Positions 54,349 to 64,000 of a stretch of 64,000 bases of DNA are shown piece by piece. How positions within the stretch are numbered: the stretch's first letter is position 1; each line of letters opens with the position of its first letter. The translations under genes were made by a program, and so were the position numbers. The DNA comes from Gnetum montanum. Lineage: Eukaryota > Streptophyta > Gnetopsida > Gnetales > Gnetaceae. The notes under the pieces are model-generated. The model had not been told where the DNA came from. It ran no database searches and saw nothing but the letters and a program-made list of their open reading frames with translations. Location: contig MNCI01024201.1 of NCBI GenBank assembly GCA_015680685.1, positions 71,357 through 135,356 of the forward strand, in the 5' to 3' direction.

Positions 54349-57222
54349 TGTTGGTGACCATTTAGGACCACCAATGATTTGGGACCTCTAGTCTCGTGAC
54401 TTGGGGTCACGAGATACAAAGGTGTTCATCAAATAGGATTTAAGAGTTTGTTGGTCTCTAGCAACACTAAGGCCCAAATACCTCCAAATAGACTCAATGG
54501 TTATGAAATGAACTATATGTGAGTATGTGTTTTCTATTGTGAATATTGAAATGGCTGGTTATATATGAAACTGTAATTGGCTATCATAAAAAAAATTTAG
54601 CTAACTTTGTCAAATACTGTGAGTTGTTGAAGGTTCTTATTTTGTTTAAACACTTAGTCTATATAGTCCTTATAGTACATTATTTGTAACAAATAAAATT
54701 TCTCAAGAATGGTTCAACACAATTCTGCAAATCTACTCCTAATTTTCCCTAGAGAGAAAATTCCAAAAGAAAACGAGGACTAGAGCAAGATTCGGTGGAC
54801 TTAGAAAGAGAAAAGAAAAGAAAGCAAATTAGTGTGGTATCTTAAACATTTAAGCAAAATAAATTAACATGAGGAAACACTTCACCATAAAGCTATTCCA
54901 ATTCAATTTATTACGAATCATCCAAACCTTCTGAACCCAATAAGCAATTTCATAAAAGACACTCTATTTATCTACCAAAACGCTTTGTAAATGGCAAAAT
55001 ACAAGTTTGGCTAGATAAAATTAGTCAAGAATTGCAAACAATAGAACTTCCAAAAAAATTTGACAATTTCAAGATTGCAATATTAAGGCAATGACCTTTA
55101 AAAATAGAGAAGTTATTTTAGTCATCTCAAAGTATTAAAGATTTTCTAGATTTCCAAAACTCAAATAGGTAATTTCTCCAAGACATTACTATTAAATTAT
55201 TGAAGATGCTTTTCTACAACATAAGCTTTTATATGGAAAACCTTAATAGAAGTTTAATGTTGTGCAAAAATAGAGCCATAAAGACAACCTAGAAAAATCC
55301 CAAAATTAAATGCCAAGCATGATACTACTAAACTATTAGCTAAGTAACTAAAACAAAATGACAAGGAATGAACTCATAGGATTAAAACAAAGTAGCTGAA
55401 TTAATGTCTTCAGCAAGCCTTGCTTTACAATCTTCAATATTCTTCTAAGCTACTTTTCCCTAAAATCCCCCAATTCCTCCTCTAAATGCCTTTTTATAGT
55501 GATCTTAGGGTAGTTGCAATAATTATGAGAAATTAAGGGTATTACAAATATTTAGAGAATTTATTCATAACTTCTTTAAGAAGTTAAAACTTCTATGAGA
55601 AAAATAATGCATAGTTGGCAAGTGTCTTCTTTACGATTATAACTTCCATTGGAAATTTTTAATTGCCAAAAAGTAAAATTATGTATATTAAATGATTATA
55701 AATTATCCCATTTTAAAACTGTAAGCCTCCCTTTTTAAAAAATTACTAGTTGTATCTAAATAAACCTTAGTTTTTTGTTTGTGATAATTTGTTTTTTTTA
55801 ATAAATTTGTTATTAAGGTCATGTGACCTTAATATACATTGTTTGTAATTGATAGGCTTCATGTTGATGTTTGTCTTCGTGGCTATCATGCCTGCTGTTG
55901 TGCCACCTCCATCCCACATGTTCCTCATGTGTCCTACCTCCCTTGCTTCTAGATCCTACTACTGTGGTTCAAGCATGGCACTCCCATTGATGTTGTCGTT
56001 GGTCTCTACACTCATTATTGCCTGGTGTTGCTCCATAATTGCTACCTCCATCATGGACAAGAAATCATAGATTCATGCCTTATTCTAGTTTCATTGCGTT
56101 GACATCCTATGTCTATGTGATCCCCTATGAAGTGGAACTCATGCACCGGTGGTGGTAGGAGAGGAGCTACCTTCTAAATGTTCAGTGTTGACACAATAAA
56201 TACCCTTTATTTAGGGTTCCTGAACCTACAATTTTCCAATATTTGATAGTTGCTATCTTAGGGCTTTTTTTATGTTGAATTATTGATCCCTGTAGGTTTT
56301 GCATGACCATTTTCTCTAGAACACCGATTTCATACAAATCTTCTCCTTTGTCTAATTTTTGGGCTTATGTTCTTCTAGAAATTTTCAATTTTTATTTTTT
56401 TGTTGCTGCATTATGAATTGCCGCATTTCTTCGGTGACAAGGTTTCTATTCTAAAATAACTATGAATTTTTAGGCAATTTCGTTAATTGATTTCAAAACC
56501 GTTTAATAAGAATCTTGTTAGTTTTATGTTGAAATTATGCTCTTACTTTGCTAACATTTATCAAATGCTACCAAGCCCTTGAACTAGATATTTTCCCTTT
56601 TTTTGTTTGGCATTCTTAGCTCTACAACTTAATTTTCTACCACCATTTGGAAGCCACCATAGATTGAAATATAGCATAATGAAATATATGAATGTATAGC
56701 ATAACAATTAATTTTTCAAGTAATGGAGTTATTTGTTAGTTTTTCACAATCTCTTGCGTATTTCCAGGAAAACACAGATGCACAAATTTATTCACTTAAT
56801 TTTATCATTCTTTTAAACATCCAATTTACCACTATACTAAAAATGATAAACTAATATAATGTAAGAATCAATGAAGATACAATTGCAAATGAACTATTTT
56901 GAAATTTCCAAATTGATTCGCAAATTTCACCTCCACCATTATACATTAGAAAACCACAATTTCTTCATAACTTAGGCTAGAAACACCTTATTAAGCTTTC
57001 ATTAATTCCATGCTTTTGGAATTACAAACTCAAAATATTCACACCTTGCATATAAAGAGCACTTTTCTTTTAACACCTTTCTCCATCATGCTTTCCATCA
57101 TTGACCTTTTTAAAATAAATAATTTAACTCTCATTTTCCAATCATCTTTGAGAAACTAAATTTGGAAATTTCATTTCTTAAGCTTATCTCATAAATTCTG
57201 CTCCATAAAAATGGTGTCCACA
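54349..57222 (-). repeat. T12 3' LTR
   Basis: A 2874-bp LTR. The left end TGTTGGTGACC aligns with T5 and T7 and has gtctctagcaacac(t/c)aaggccca. The TATA complement ctttttatag is at 55491-55500. The right end is GTCCACA at 57222 beside a strong purine tract. The stretch 55640-57000 is specific to this copy. 55850-56180 is coding-like on the minus strand (MEVAIMEQHQAIMSVETND and EVGHMRNMWDGGGTTAGM) but unrecognised. Confidence 0.75.
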
Positions 57223-57244
57223 CCCCTCCCCCCTTCCCTTCTTT
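57223..57244 (-). other. T12 polypurine tract
   Basis: The minus strand reads AAGAAGGGAAGGGGGGAGGGG, ending at the LTR start TGTGGACACC. The longest pure purine run in a PPT position in the window. Confidence 0.75.
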
Positions 57245-57863
57245 GCACATTAGCTGAGAAAATAATTTTATTGGAAACATTTTTACATAGAAAAATAGAA
57301 ATCATTTTTTGAGAAAAATTTCCATCAAACTTAAAGTTTGATGGAATAAAAACCTCACTCCTGATAAAACTTAGGAAATTGTACAAACTTTTTATACAAA
57401 CTATTTTAAGAATTCTCATATTGTGAATCCTCTCATATGTCATTTCAGTAGAAATAAACACTCTTCTTTCCCCTTCTTTTCTAGTTTAAGCCTCAACTTG
57501 GTCTTTACCCTTGTCTTCAATAATTGTTTTTGTCTCTTTCTCATCCAACTGTTTGGCTGCTAATTTTTGAGTTTCTTTTCAACTAGTTGGTTCTATGTCT
57601 TGAGACATCATAGCCTCTCCTAAAAAATAATCTTGATTGGACTCTCCTTGGTATTCAACTTTAGTTGTGCATTAAGGAGAGTTATCCCAAACATTAGAAT
57701 GTATTGAACAACCACTAGTGAGGAAACTAAACTCATCTAAAAGCCAAAGTAAGAATGGGCTTTCACTAGATGCTCCATAGGTAATTGCCTTACAATAGGC
57801 TTTCATAACATGCTCTAGGTAGCATCTTGTAACATATGGAATAAAAGGCTTTTCTGTTGTCAT
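57245..57863 (-). pseudogene. Family T accessory ORF (T12 copy)
   Basis: The open stretch 57863-57672 begins MTTEKPFIPYVTRCYLEHVM, KAYCKAITYGASSESPFLLW, LLDEFSFLTSGCSIHSNVWD. After a stop it continues TTKVEYQGESNQDYFLGEAM, MSQDIEPTS and a KE-rich tail, and in other frames down to about 57260 (VRFLFHQTLSLMEIFLKK). It matches the T7 ORF along its length. A TATA box lies at the complement of 57968-57977. Its function is unknown. It may be a lineage-specific accessory protein. Confidence 0.6.
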
Positions 57864-58565
57864 TTCTCCAAGAACTATCTTTCTACCTCACACTTAAACA
57901 CTTCACTTTCTTTTTTCACTCAAGCGTTGAATTGAGAATTGATGTATTTCCAAGCAATTCACATCCCTTTATATAGTGTAAGGTAAATTTGAAATTCCCA
58001 CCAATTCGACTAACTAGCTTTTCCACTTAGCCAAAATTTATTTGATTTCCATCATCATATAGTTGGCTAATTCAAATTTCACTATTTGGTTGTTAAAATT
58101 AATTTACCACTATGTAGTTATCTAAACCACTATTTCCTCTTACACACATCACAAGTAATGATCTCTTTGAGACCATTTAAATATAATATTTAAGCTAATA
58201 CTCTAACATATACATATTTTATTATACCATATATACATGCCTAATCGTATGTATAGGATATACATACATATGCTATGGTTAGATATTATAGAATATGTGT
58301 GTGTATAAATTTTTATATATAAAAGTTTATTATGTATTAGTATGGATACTCAATATTATTATTATCATTATATTACTATATACATATATTTTTTATTAGT
58401 TTACACATATTTTAAGTTGTGGGCAATTGCCTAAAGTAATGTTTTATGTGTAAAACATTATACAGAAGCTACAATTCAATTCCACTAAATGTGGATAACT
58501 TGTATGTGTTTTCTAATAAATGTTTATTGATCTGAAATGGACCAGTCAATATTGCTAAAAATTTA
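57864..58565 (-). other. Accessory ORF promoter region and AT-rich spacer (T12)
   Basis: No gene. Contains ACTATATAAA on the minus strand (57977-57968) and a TA-rich centre (58200-58400), colinear with 21016-21750 of T7. Confidence 0.65.
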
Positions 58566-58569
58566 TTTG

Positions 58570-59475
58570 GCTTTTTTAAATTTCATAATAATACAAGATC
58601 ACCAATTTTGAAAGTCCTTTTCAAAGCTTTTCTATCAAATCACCTTTGACTTGAGAAGCATTCTTTAATAAATTATCCTTAGTTCTACACACATTGGCTT
58701 CTCTTTTGATAAGCAAGGTCATGAAACTTCTATCTTTATCAGTTTTCTCACTATATTTTTGCACAAAATCTGAGGCTAAACTTATCTCTTGTTCATAACT
58801 CTTGAGGGTAAACCATAGACTAAGTTATAAGTTGACATTCCAATAGCCTTCTTAAATCTAATATGACCTATCCATAATGTAGGTTGCAAGTAATTGGTCC
58901 AATTTCCTGGATTCCCATCCACTGACTTTTTAATGTAGGAAATAAGCTTTTTATTTGTAGATTTAGCTAAGCCATTTCCTTGAGGATAATAATTTGAAGA
59001 AGAAAATAGAAAAATGGATTTTTCCAATGCCCATGTTATAAAATTTTTTAAATTGAAAAGCAAGTCCATTATCAGATACCAATGCTTTAGGTAGACCAAA
59101 ACGACTTAGAATCTAATCTTCCAAGAACTTAATCACATTTGATGTTGAACCTTTTCTTAGAGCTTTTGCTTTAGACCATTTAGTAAAGTAATTAGTAGAT
59201 ATGAAAATAAACTTATGTTCAGCTCTCGAAGGAGTAATTGTGCCAATAAAATCTACTCCCCATTGCTAAAATGATATATCCACAATTACCAGTTTTAAGG
59301 GAGCTCTAGCCTTTTTAATTTTTTTTCCATGAATTTGACATTTGTAACATCTTTGAATCCTTGAAGCAATATCTTGGTACATACTAGGCCAATAAAAATC
59401 ATAGCGAAGTATATGTTGCATGGTAGACTTAGGAGACTCATAAAATAAATTAGAATGATCATGGAATTGTTCTAA
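58570..59475 (-). pseudogene. T12 integrase, broken and truncated
   Basis: 59500-59266 has the zinc region (EQFHDHSNLFYESPKSTMQH, RCYKCQIHGKKIKKARAPLK). 59099-58782 reads the later core, ITWALEKSIFLFSSSNYYPQ, GNGLAKSTNKKLISYIKKSV and STYNLVYGLPSRV. The E of the catalytic triad lies in the GNGLAKSTNK block, where E is expected for A or K, so it is probably lost. Close to the T7 integrase, with which it shares block order. Confidence 0.8.
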
Positions 59476-59499
59476 GATGAAACACCATAAAAATTTGCA

Positions 59500-60995
59500 T
59501 GTTATAGCCAATTTTTATCATGTAGCTTTCACCCTATGAAACTTGAGGAAAAACTTCATTGTAAATATGAAGACTATAACCCATAGTGGGTAATTTCACA
59601 TACTTTATACTTTTGGGGCTAAAAAATGCCTCATAAGTGGTCCAAGCCTTATTCCCCAAGTGAAAAAAATCATCTAGTGCCTATATGTGGGCTTGGGGAG
59701 GTCAAAAATGGCTTTCAAAATGTCAAAAAGGTAATTTGATGGGTTTTATAAGGGGTATACACTTTTCTACGCTGGAAACACATGTAAGGGGAAAAATCTC
59801 ACCTACCCCCAATGTGGAAGGATGTGGGTTTTGAAAACTCTCTATTTAGCATGGAGACTACCTACACTGGAAACCTTCCCCCCTCAATATGGAAGTTTCC
59901 TCCAGCATGGAGTCTTCACCCCCAACATTGAAAATTACATCACCTAGCATGGAAGCCATAATAGCTAGATTTCAACACTTCAACATTGACTAGCCACTTC
60001 AACAAGCATGTGGAGAGCTCAACATGGAAGATTCATCTCCAATGTGAAAGGTGTGCCCTGGTTACTATTTATAGTAAACAAAATGGCCATGGAGGAAAGC
60101 ACTTACTATGTATAGTAACCCCCCAAATTTAGGCATCCATCTCACCTGAACTTGATAGCCATTTTGTAGCCAGATCACAGTCATTTTGTAGCCTCATTCA
60201 TCGCCCAAAACCTATAAAAACTAGCCTCAAACACCATTTATAGATTCAACAATTCTCTCAAGGTTCCACATTTTTTTTGGCAATTTGAGACTATTGGCAT
60301 ACACACACTTTTGCATAAAATTTTTTTCATAGTTCTACACTTGGGCATTCTTAAGCACTCAAGAATTTTTACAAGTTTCCACACTTGTATTCTCTTTAAC
60401 CCAGTGTAGATAACTTGTGACCTTATGGCCTTGTAACCACCTTTGGGATTTGTGAATTTTCAAGCTCCACATTGCACTCACGGGATTTCCAACTCCTAGC
60501 ATAGAGCATTTGGGCATATTAGATTTTTCATACTTCTCAACCTCCACCATAGCCAATATTGTGGATCTAAGGTTGCAGTTGAGGAAAGTTCGAAAGCATC
60601 AGGAGTGGCTTAGCACTCAAATCATGGAGTGGATTGCATAGGCTTCAATGGGCTTTGAACTTCTACACTAATGAACCCCACCTTGGTTGCTCATTTAGGC
60701 ACCATTTGTACGCATTTCTCTAACTTATTCTTTATTTTTTCTCAATAAAGTTTTAACTTTTGGGTTTTGTGTACAAAATACATTTGTTTGTTATCTATGC
60801 ATTAGTTAGATCTACCATTAGTTTTGCATTTCTTTCACCATGCTTTGCATTCCATAAGTCCCTGGTTGATTTTTCGGATCGGCCAAGGTGCCCTGAATCC
60901 CATTTTTTTATGGAGGCCTTGGGGATTCATGGGTTGAGAAACTAATGCACTAAGGATCCTTGGCTTTCCAGCAACCAAGGTTTTCAATTGTAACA
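59500..60995 (+). repeat. T13 5' LTR
   Basis: Proposed ends TGTTATAGCC (59500) and ATTGTAACA (60995), with inverted TGTTA/TAACA. TATAAAAA at 60213-60220 and AATAAA at 60744-60749 fit promoter and polyadenylation positions. The U3 (59800-60060) is full of short related words such as agcatggaa, aacatggaag and aacattgaa. No second LTR is available, so the boundaries are inferred. Confidence 0.62.
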
Positions 60996-61002
60996 ATTGC
61001 TC

Positions 61003-61020
61003 TGGGCACTAGAAGGAGGG
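61003..61020 (+). other. T13 primer binding site
   Basis: TGGGCACTAGAAGGAGGG, 7 nt after the LTR end, with the same spacing and core (TA-AAGGAGGG) as in T7. Confidence 0.6.
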
Positions 61021-61094
61021 CCTTCATCCAAATTCTATGACTAGATCTATTCTTCTCCATTGCCAACATTGCCATTAGCAAGCTTTTCCTTGAT

Positions 61095-62180
61095 TTTTGC
61101 AGCCAAAACCTTTGAATATGCCTCCCAATCAACACTACAGTTCATCCCCCTCTACTCCCAAAACCCAACATGGAAGTGGCAAATGTTTGGGCTTTGAAAT
61201 TTTTATAGCAATTGCTGTGAATTTCTAAATCCAACATTGATTTTTACTGCATTTTCTTATCTCCCTTGGCAGCCAAAATTCCCTTGTAGAAAAAACCTCA
61301 ATGTGAAGTTGCATGTGGTTTGGATAATAAAATTTCATATCATCTGTTGTAAACTTTTCAGCCAATTTCTCCAGTTTCTAAAGTGGGTGGTTCAACCTTT
61401 ACAGAAGCCATCCGACTTCTGGAAGTTGGCTTTCCCCCATCTTTCCAAGCTAAGAAAGTTGGTAGCCTGCTAAGACCAATTTTAGTGGAGAAATACCAAC
61501 TTTTTACTTTGGTTTCTTTAACCTTTTTCCCTTGTCAACGTTAAGTTAGGACGTGTGAGATTTCCATTATCTCAACCCCCCCTCCTTCCCCCTTGCCATA
61601 CCCAGTGTAGAAGTAGTAGGGAAGCCCAACATGGAAGAGGTTTAACACCAACTTTCCCTATAGTCAACATTGCAAATTAAAAGCCCTTTTCCATATTTTT
61701 GTAGCCAAAACATATAAAAGATCAATGCTTCCCCTTCCCCGTTATGACCAAACCTACAATGTGGAAGTTGCAGGTAGTTGGGTGGTGGCTTTTCATAGTA
61801 GTTGTGAATTTCTCAACCCCAAAGCCAACGTTGGAACCTTTCCCCTTTTTCTTTTGTTGCAAATTTCAAATTTTTTAAGCTTTTAAAATTGGTGGTGCAA
61901 CCCTTCTAGGAATTACCAAACTTTCAAAAGCTAGCTTCCATCCGCCCTACACGCCCCACACCCCCCCACCCAATTTTCTAAGCTAAGAAAATTGGCAGCC
62001 TATCAAAACTAAGTTTTAGTGGAAAAACCCAACTTTTCACTTTGATTTTTAGCCTTCTCATCATCAACATTGGAATAGGAGTGAGATTTCCATTATCTCA
62101 TCCCTTTTTCTTTTCCCCCCTATCATACTCAATGTAGAAGTAATTGGGATGCCAACTTGGGTAGGGCTTAATACAAACAT
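61095..62180 (+). repeat. Two imperfect ~600-bp tandem repeats in the T13 leader
   Basis: Unit 1 (61095 to about 61690) and unit 2 (61697 to about 62180) share, in order, tttttg(c/t)agccaaaac, gtgaatttct, a ccaac(g/a)ttg block, gctaagaaa(g/a)ttgg(t/c)agcct, ttttagtgga, gagatttccattatctca and a aatgtagaagta(g/a)t block. No ORF is shared, so this is a non-coding leader duplication. Confidence 0.7.
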
Positions 62181-62361
62181 TTTCAACTTTTCATTTTTGG
62201 TAAAGTGTTAAACCCCTCCTACCCCCACTTACTAATTTTGTTAAGTACTTTTTTTTCAGTCATTTTTGTTTCATTTAAATGTTTTTCAATTCCATTTTCT
62301 ATAATTTACTTTTATTTTGTCATTTATAGTCTTGTTTTAAGCCATTCTCAAAATCATAGCC

Positions 62362-62855
62362 ATGTCTTTCCAGCAATCTACCAAGTTGCCCCTCACCTTC
62401 ACTGGCAAAGGTCCTAACCAACAAGCCATGAGGGTATATGCCCCCAAATACCCTGCTATTATCAAATGTAGGCAATCTTTGAAGGTTAGAGGGAAAATTC
62501 CTAATTTTGTAGTCATAAATGAAGACTGATATAACTTCATTTATGCCAAAATACAAGTTGGCATGATAATTCCATGTTTGAAAGCAAAAGCCAAAAGGGA
62601 GTTTGAAATTGTACACTATAATGGTAAGGAGTACATCCCTTCTCCCTATGACCAAATACCTCTATTTGATATCTATGTAGGTATACTAGCCGAATTGATT
62701 AAGATGGAGAAAGAGGATGAAAAACATAGCTCTAAGGAATAACAAGAGAAGGAGGATGAATTTAGGATGGAAACTGAGCCAGAAAACTTCCTAGGAGGAC
62801 TATTCCAACAAACATCTACCAAGGTCATAGCACCTTCCTCTAACACTTTTGTTTT
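62362..62855 (+). pseudogene. T13 gag N-terminal region, broken
   Basis: From the ATG at 62362: MSFQQSTKLPLTFTGKGPNQ, RVYAPKYPAIIKCRQSLKVR, NFVVINED, then TGA, IYAKIQVGMIIPCLKAKAKR and IPSPYDQIPLFDIYVGILAE, with an acidic KEDE-rich tail. Two stops are present. The N-terminal domain is not recognised by itself. It precedes a clear gag capsid domain, which supports its being the gag start. A break separates it from the next part. Confidence 0.6.
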
Positions 62856-63059
62856 TTTCCATGGGCATGGTGCCACCATCTTCCACTCCTTCCTATCCTA
62901 CTACAGTTGACCCCACACAAGTCATAGCCACCCATCAAACTCAATTGATGCCACAAACTATGACTCATAACCCATCCATGTCATTTGCCACATGGCCTTG
63001 ATCTGTGTAGCCATCAATGGCGGTTTTTACCACCTCAAATCCATTAACTACTTATGTGG

Positions 63060-63981
63060 GACCCACCATGGGACCCCAAGCAACTCAAGGATCATACACC
63101 TGATTTTTCCCATTTGTGCCTCAAGTACTAGCATAAACATCCTTTTCTTTATTTGGCCCACAAGCCACAACCATAACACAACCTCTTCCTTTTGTCATGC
63201 AACCCATAACAAGATCACAAGCCTCACAATCAACACCATAGCCTTATGTACAAATCCCTCAACTAATAAGGCCACCACAAGGTCTAGATCAAGCTTTCCA
63301 GATCATCCAATACCTAACAAAGGAGATGAAGAGGCTTAAAGCCTTTACCTCACAAGCTATCAAGATTATGGACTTCTACTAGGATGATCCCATAAGTCCT
63401 ATAGTCCCACCCTTGAGTGTCCCTATTTCCCAATTTAGCAAATATAATGGAGAAGGTGATCCTAATGTTCATCTTATCACCTTTCAATCTAAATGTTTAC
63501 TCTTGTAGCCATGGCCTCATATCATCATGAGGATTTTCCCTATGTCTTTGACTAGGAAAGTACTTTATTGGTATCACACAGTACCTAAGGGATCCATATC
63601 CTCTTTATAGTACTTTGTTACCTAGTTTATAAATCACTTCAAGTATAAATTGAAGCCCAACACCACACTTGACCAACTTATGAAGGTTAAGTAGGGGTCT
63701 TTAGAACCTGTACAAAAGTTCATCCAGCAATGGAATGGACTACTAAATGAAATACCAAAGCATATAGTTAAAGCCCACTTATTAGCCATATTTAAGGAAG
63801 TAATGAATGACTTTATCAAGGCCAAGCTCTACTATCTTGATCTGTAGTCCCTTAGTTAAGCATTCTTGCAAATTAAAAATATAGAGGATGTTGTGGAGGC
63901 CAATCATGATCTAGCCTACATAGCATATAAAAATCAACATACATGGAGAGAAAAAGAGAGAAAAAAAAACAAAACTATATG
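63060..63981 (+). pseudogene. T13 gag capsid domain, broken
   Basis: A P/Q-rich stretch (GPQATTITQPLPFVMQPITR) leads to the capsid domain: ISQFSKYNGEGDPNVHLITF, MRIFPMSLTRKVLYWYHTVP, KGSISSL, FINHFKYKLKPNTTLDQLM, QWNGLLNEIPKHIVKAHLLA. The order matches the Ty3/gypsy gag pattern (F-x-GxGDP-x2-H, FP-x-L-x-W, GSI-S). At least eight in-frame stops occur, most of them TAG. Runs out of the window. Confidence 0.78.
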
Positions 63982-64000
63982 ACCATAGCAACTACAACCA

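Larger units (their letters stand above)
54349..59499 (-). mobile_element. T12: second Tat-like (family T) element, truncated
   Basis: A minus-strand copy comprising the 3' LTR 54349-57222, polypurine tract 57223-57244, accessory ORF, AT-rich spacer and integrase to about 59475, where T13 cuts it. The order and sequence parallel T7 from 20302 to 22640. Everything upstream of integrase is absent from the window. Confidence 0.82.
59500..64000 (+). mobile_element. T13: family G gypsy element, 5' part
   Basis: A plus-strand element running off the right edge: LTR 59500-60995, primer site 61003-61020, repetitive leader and gag from 62362. It appears to interrupt T12 near 59475-59499. Its primer site is of the same type as that of T7, suggesting a Tat-related lineage, but no pol is in the window to confirm this. 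Confidence 0.7.

Noticed and set aside
62320-62655. A 111-codon minus-strand ORF
   Set aside because: It overlaps the plus-strand gag start of T13, which continues beyond it with recognisable gag further on. The antisense reading has no support.
1-64000. Intact host genes, tRNA or rRNA genes
   Set aside because: I looked on both strands for conserved gene families, cloverleaf-like tRNA sequence and rRNA. Only the fragments inside T5 are host-like, and all are broken.

Overview
This window is plant nuclear DNA made almost entirely of old, nested LTR retrotransposons of the Ty3/gypsy superfamily. No intact host gene is visible. The few host-like pieces (a PPR-protein fragment, a DEAD-box RNA helicase fragment and one unrecognised coding-like stretch) lie inside a retrotransposon LTR. 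Athila/Tat-type elements, plant-type PPR repeats, AT-rich decayed sequence and long stretches of nested elements point to a seed plant with a large repeat-rich genome. A gymnosperm is plausible, but the sequence alone does not settle it. Isolated single Ns (267, 29184, 35292, 37853, 52102) are assembly gaps, two of them flanked by duplicated sequence.

Three element families are present. Family P is Athila-like. Its LTRs are about 0.7-0.96 kb with ends TGATGAG...CTCATCA, its primer site resembles the complement of a tRNA-Asp 3' end, its polypurine tract reads CATGGGGGTA, and most copies have GATATC-palindrome arrays in U3. Family T is Tat-like. It has very long LTRs (about 2.9-3.3 kb, TGTTGG...CCAACA), a TGGTGCTAAAAGGAGGG-type primer site, an archaeal-type RNase H upstream of RT, and an extra conserved ORF between integrase and the polypurine tract. 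Family G, at the right edge, has a 1.5 kb LTR (TGTTA...TAACA), a related primer site, a repetitive leader and a decayed gag.

Layout: 1-1092 is a family P fragment (T1) inserted in the 3' end of another family P element (T2, to 2654). T2 in turn sits in the 3' LTR of T3 (2655-19993, minus strand). T3 carries an unidentified coiled-coil-rich insertion (T4, about 3.4-6.95 kb), a 3.3 kb solo family T LTR carrying host-gene fragments (T5, 12597-15931) and a solo family P LTR (T6, 17753-18710). T3 lies in the 3' LTR of family T element T7 (minus strand, body 20.3-27.2 kb). The 5' LTR of T7 is split by T8 (28209-52636, plus strand). T8 contains two insertions of a pol-less derivative, in opposite orientations (T9 31384-38131 minus; T10 43877-50830 plus), and a solo LTR (T11 51745-52451). 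To the right are a second family T element (T12, 54349 to about 59.5 kb, minus) and family G element T13 (59500 to the window end, plus).

Most junctions are supported by 5-bp target-site duplications read directly from the sequence (GGTTG, GGTGG, CTTAC, GATGT, CTCAG, and CTATY for T8). T9 and T10 share the same internal deletion of RT, RNase H and integrase, so the deleted form must itself have been copied, presumably with enzymes from full-length relatives such as T3 and T8. All pol regions are broken by stops. Many stops fall where a relative has CAG, CAA, CGA or TGG, as expected from decay of methylated cytosine.
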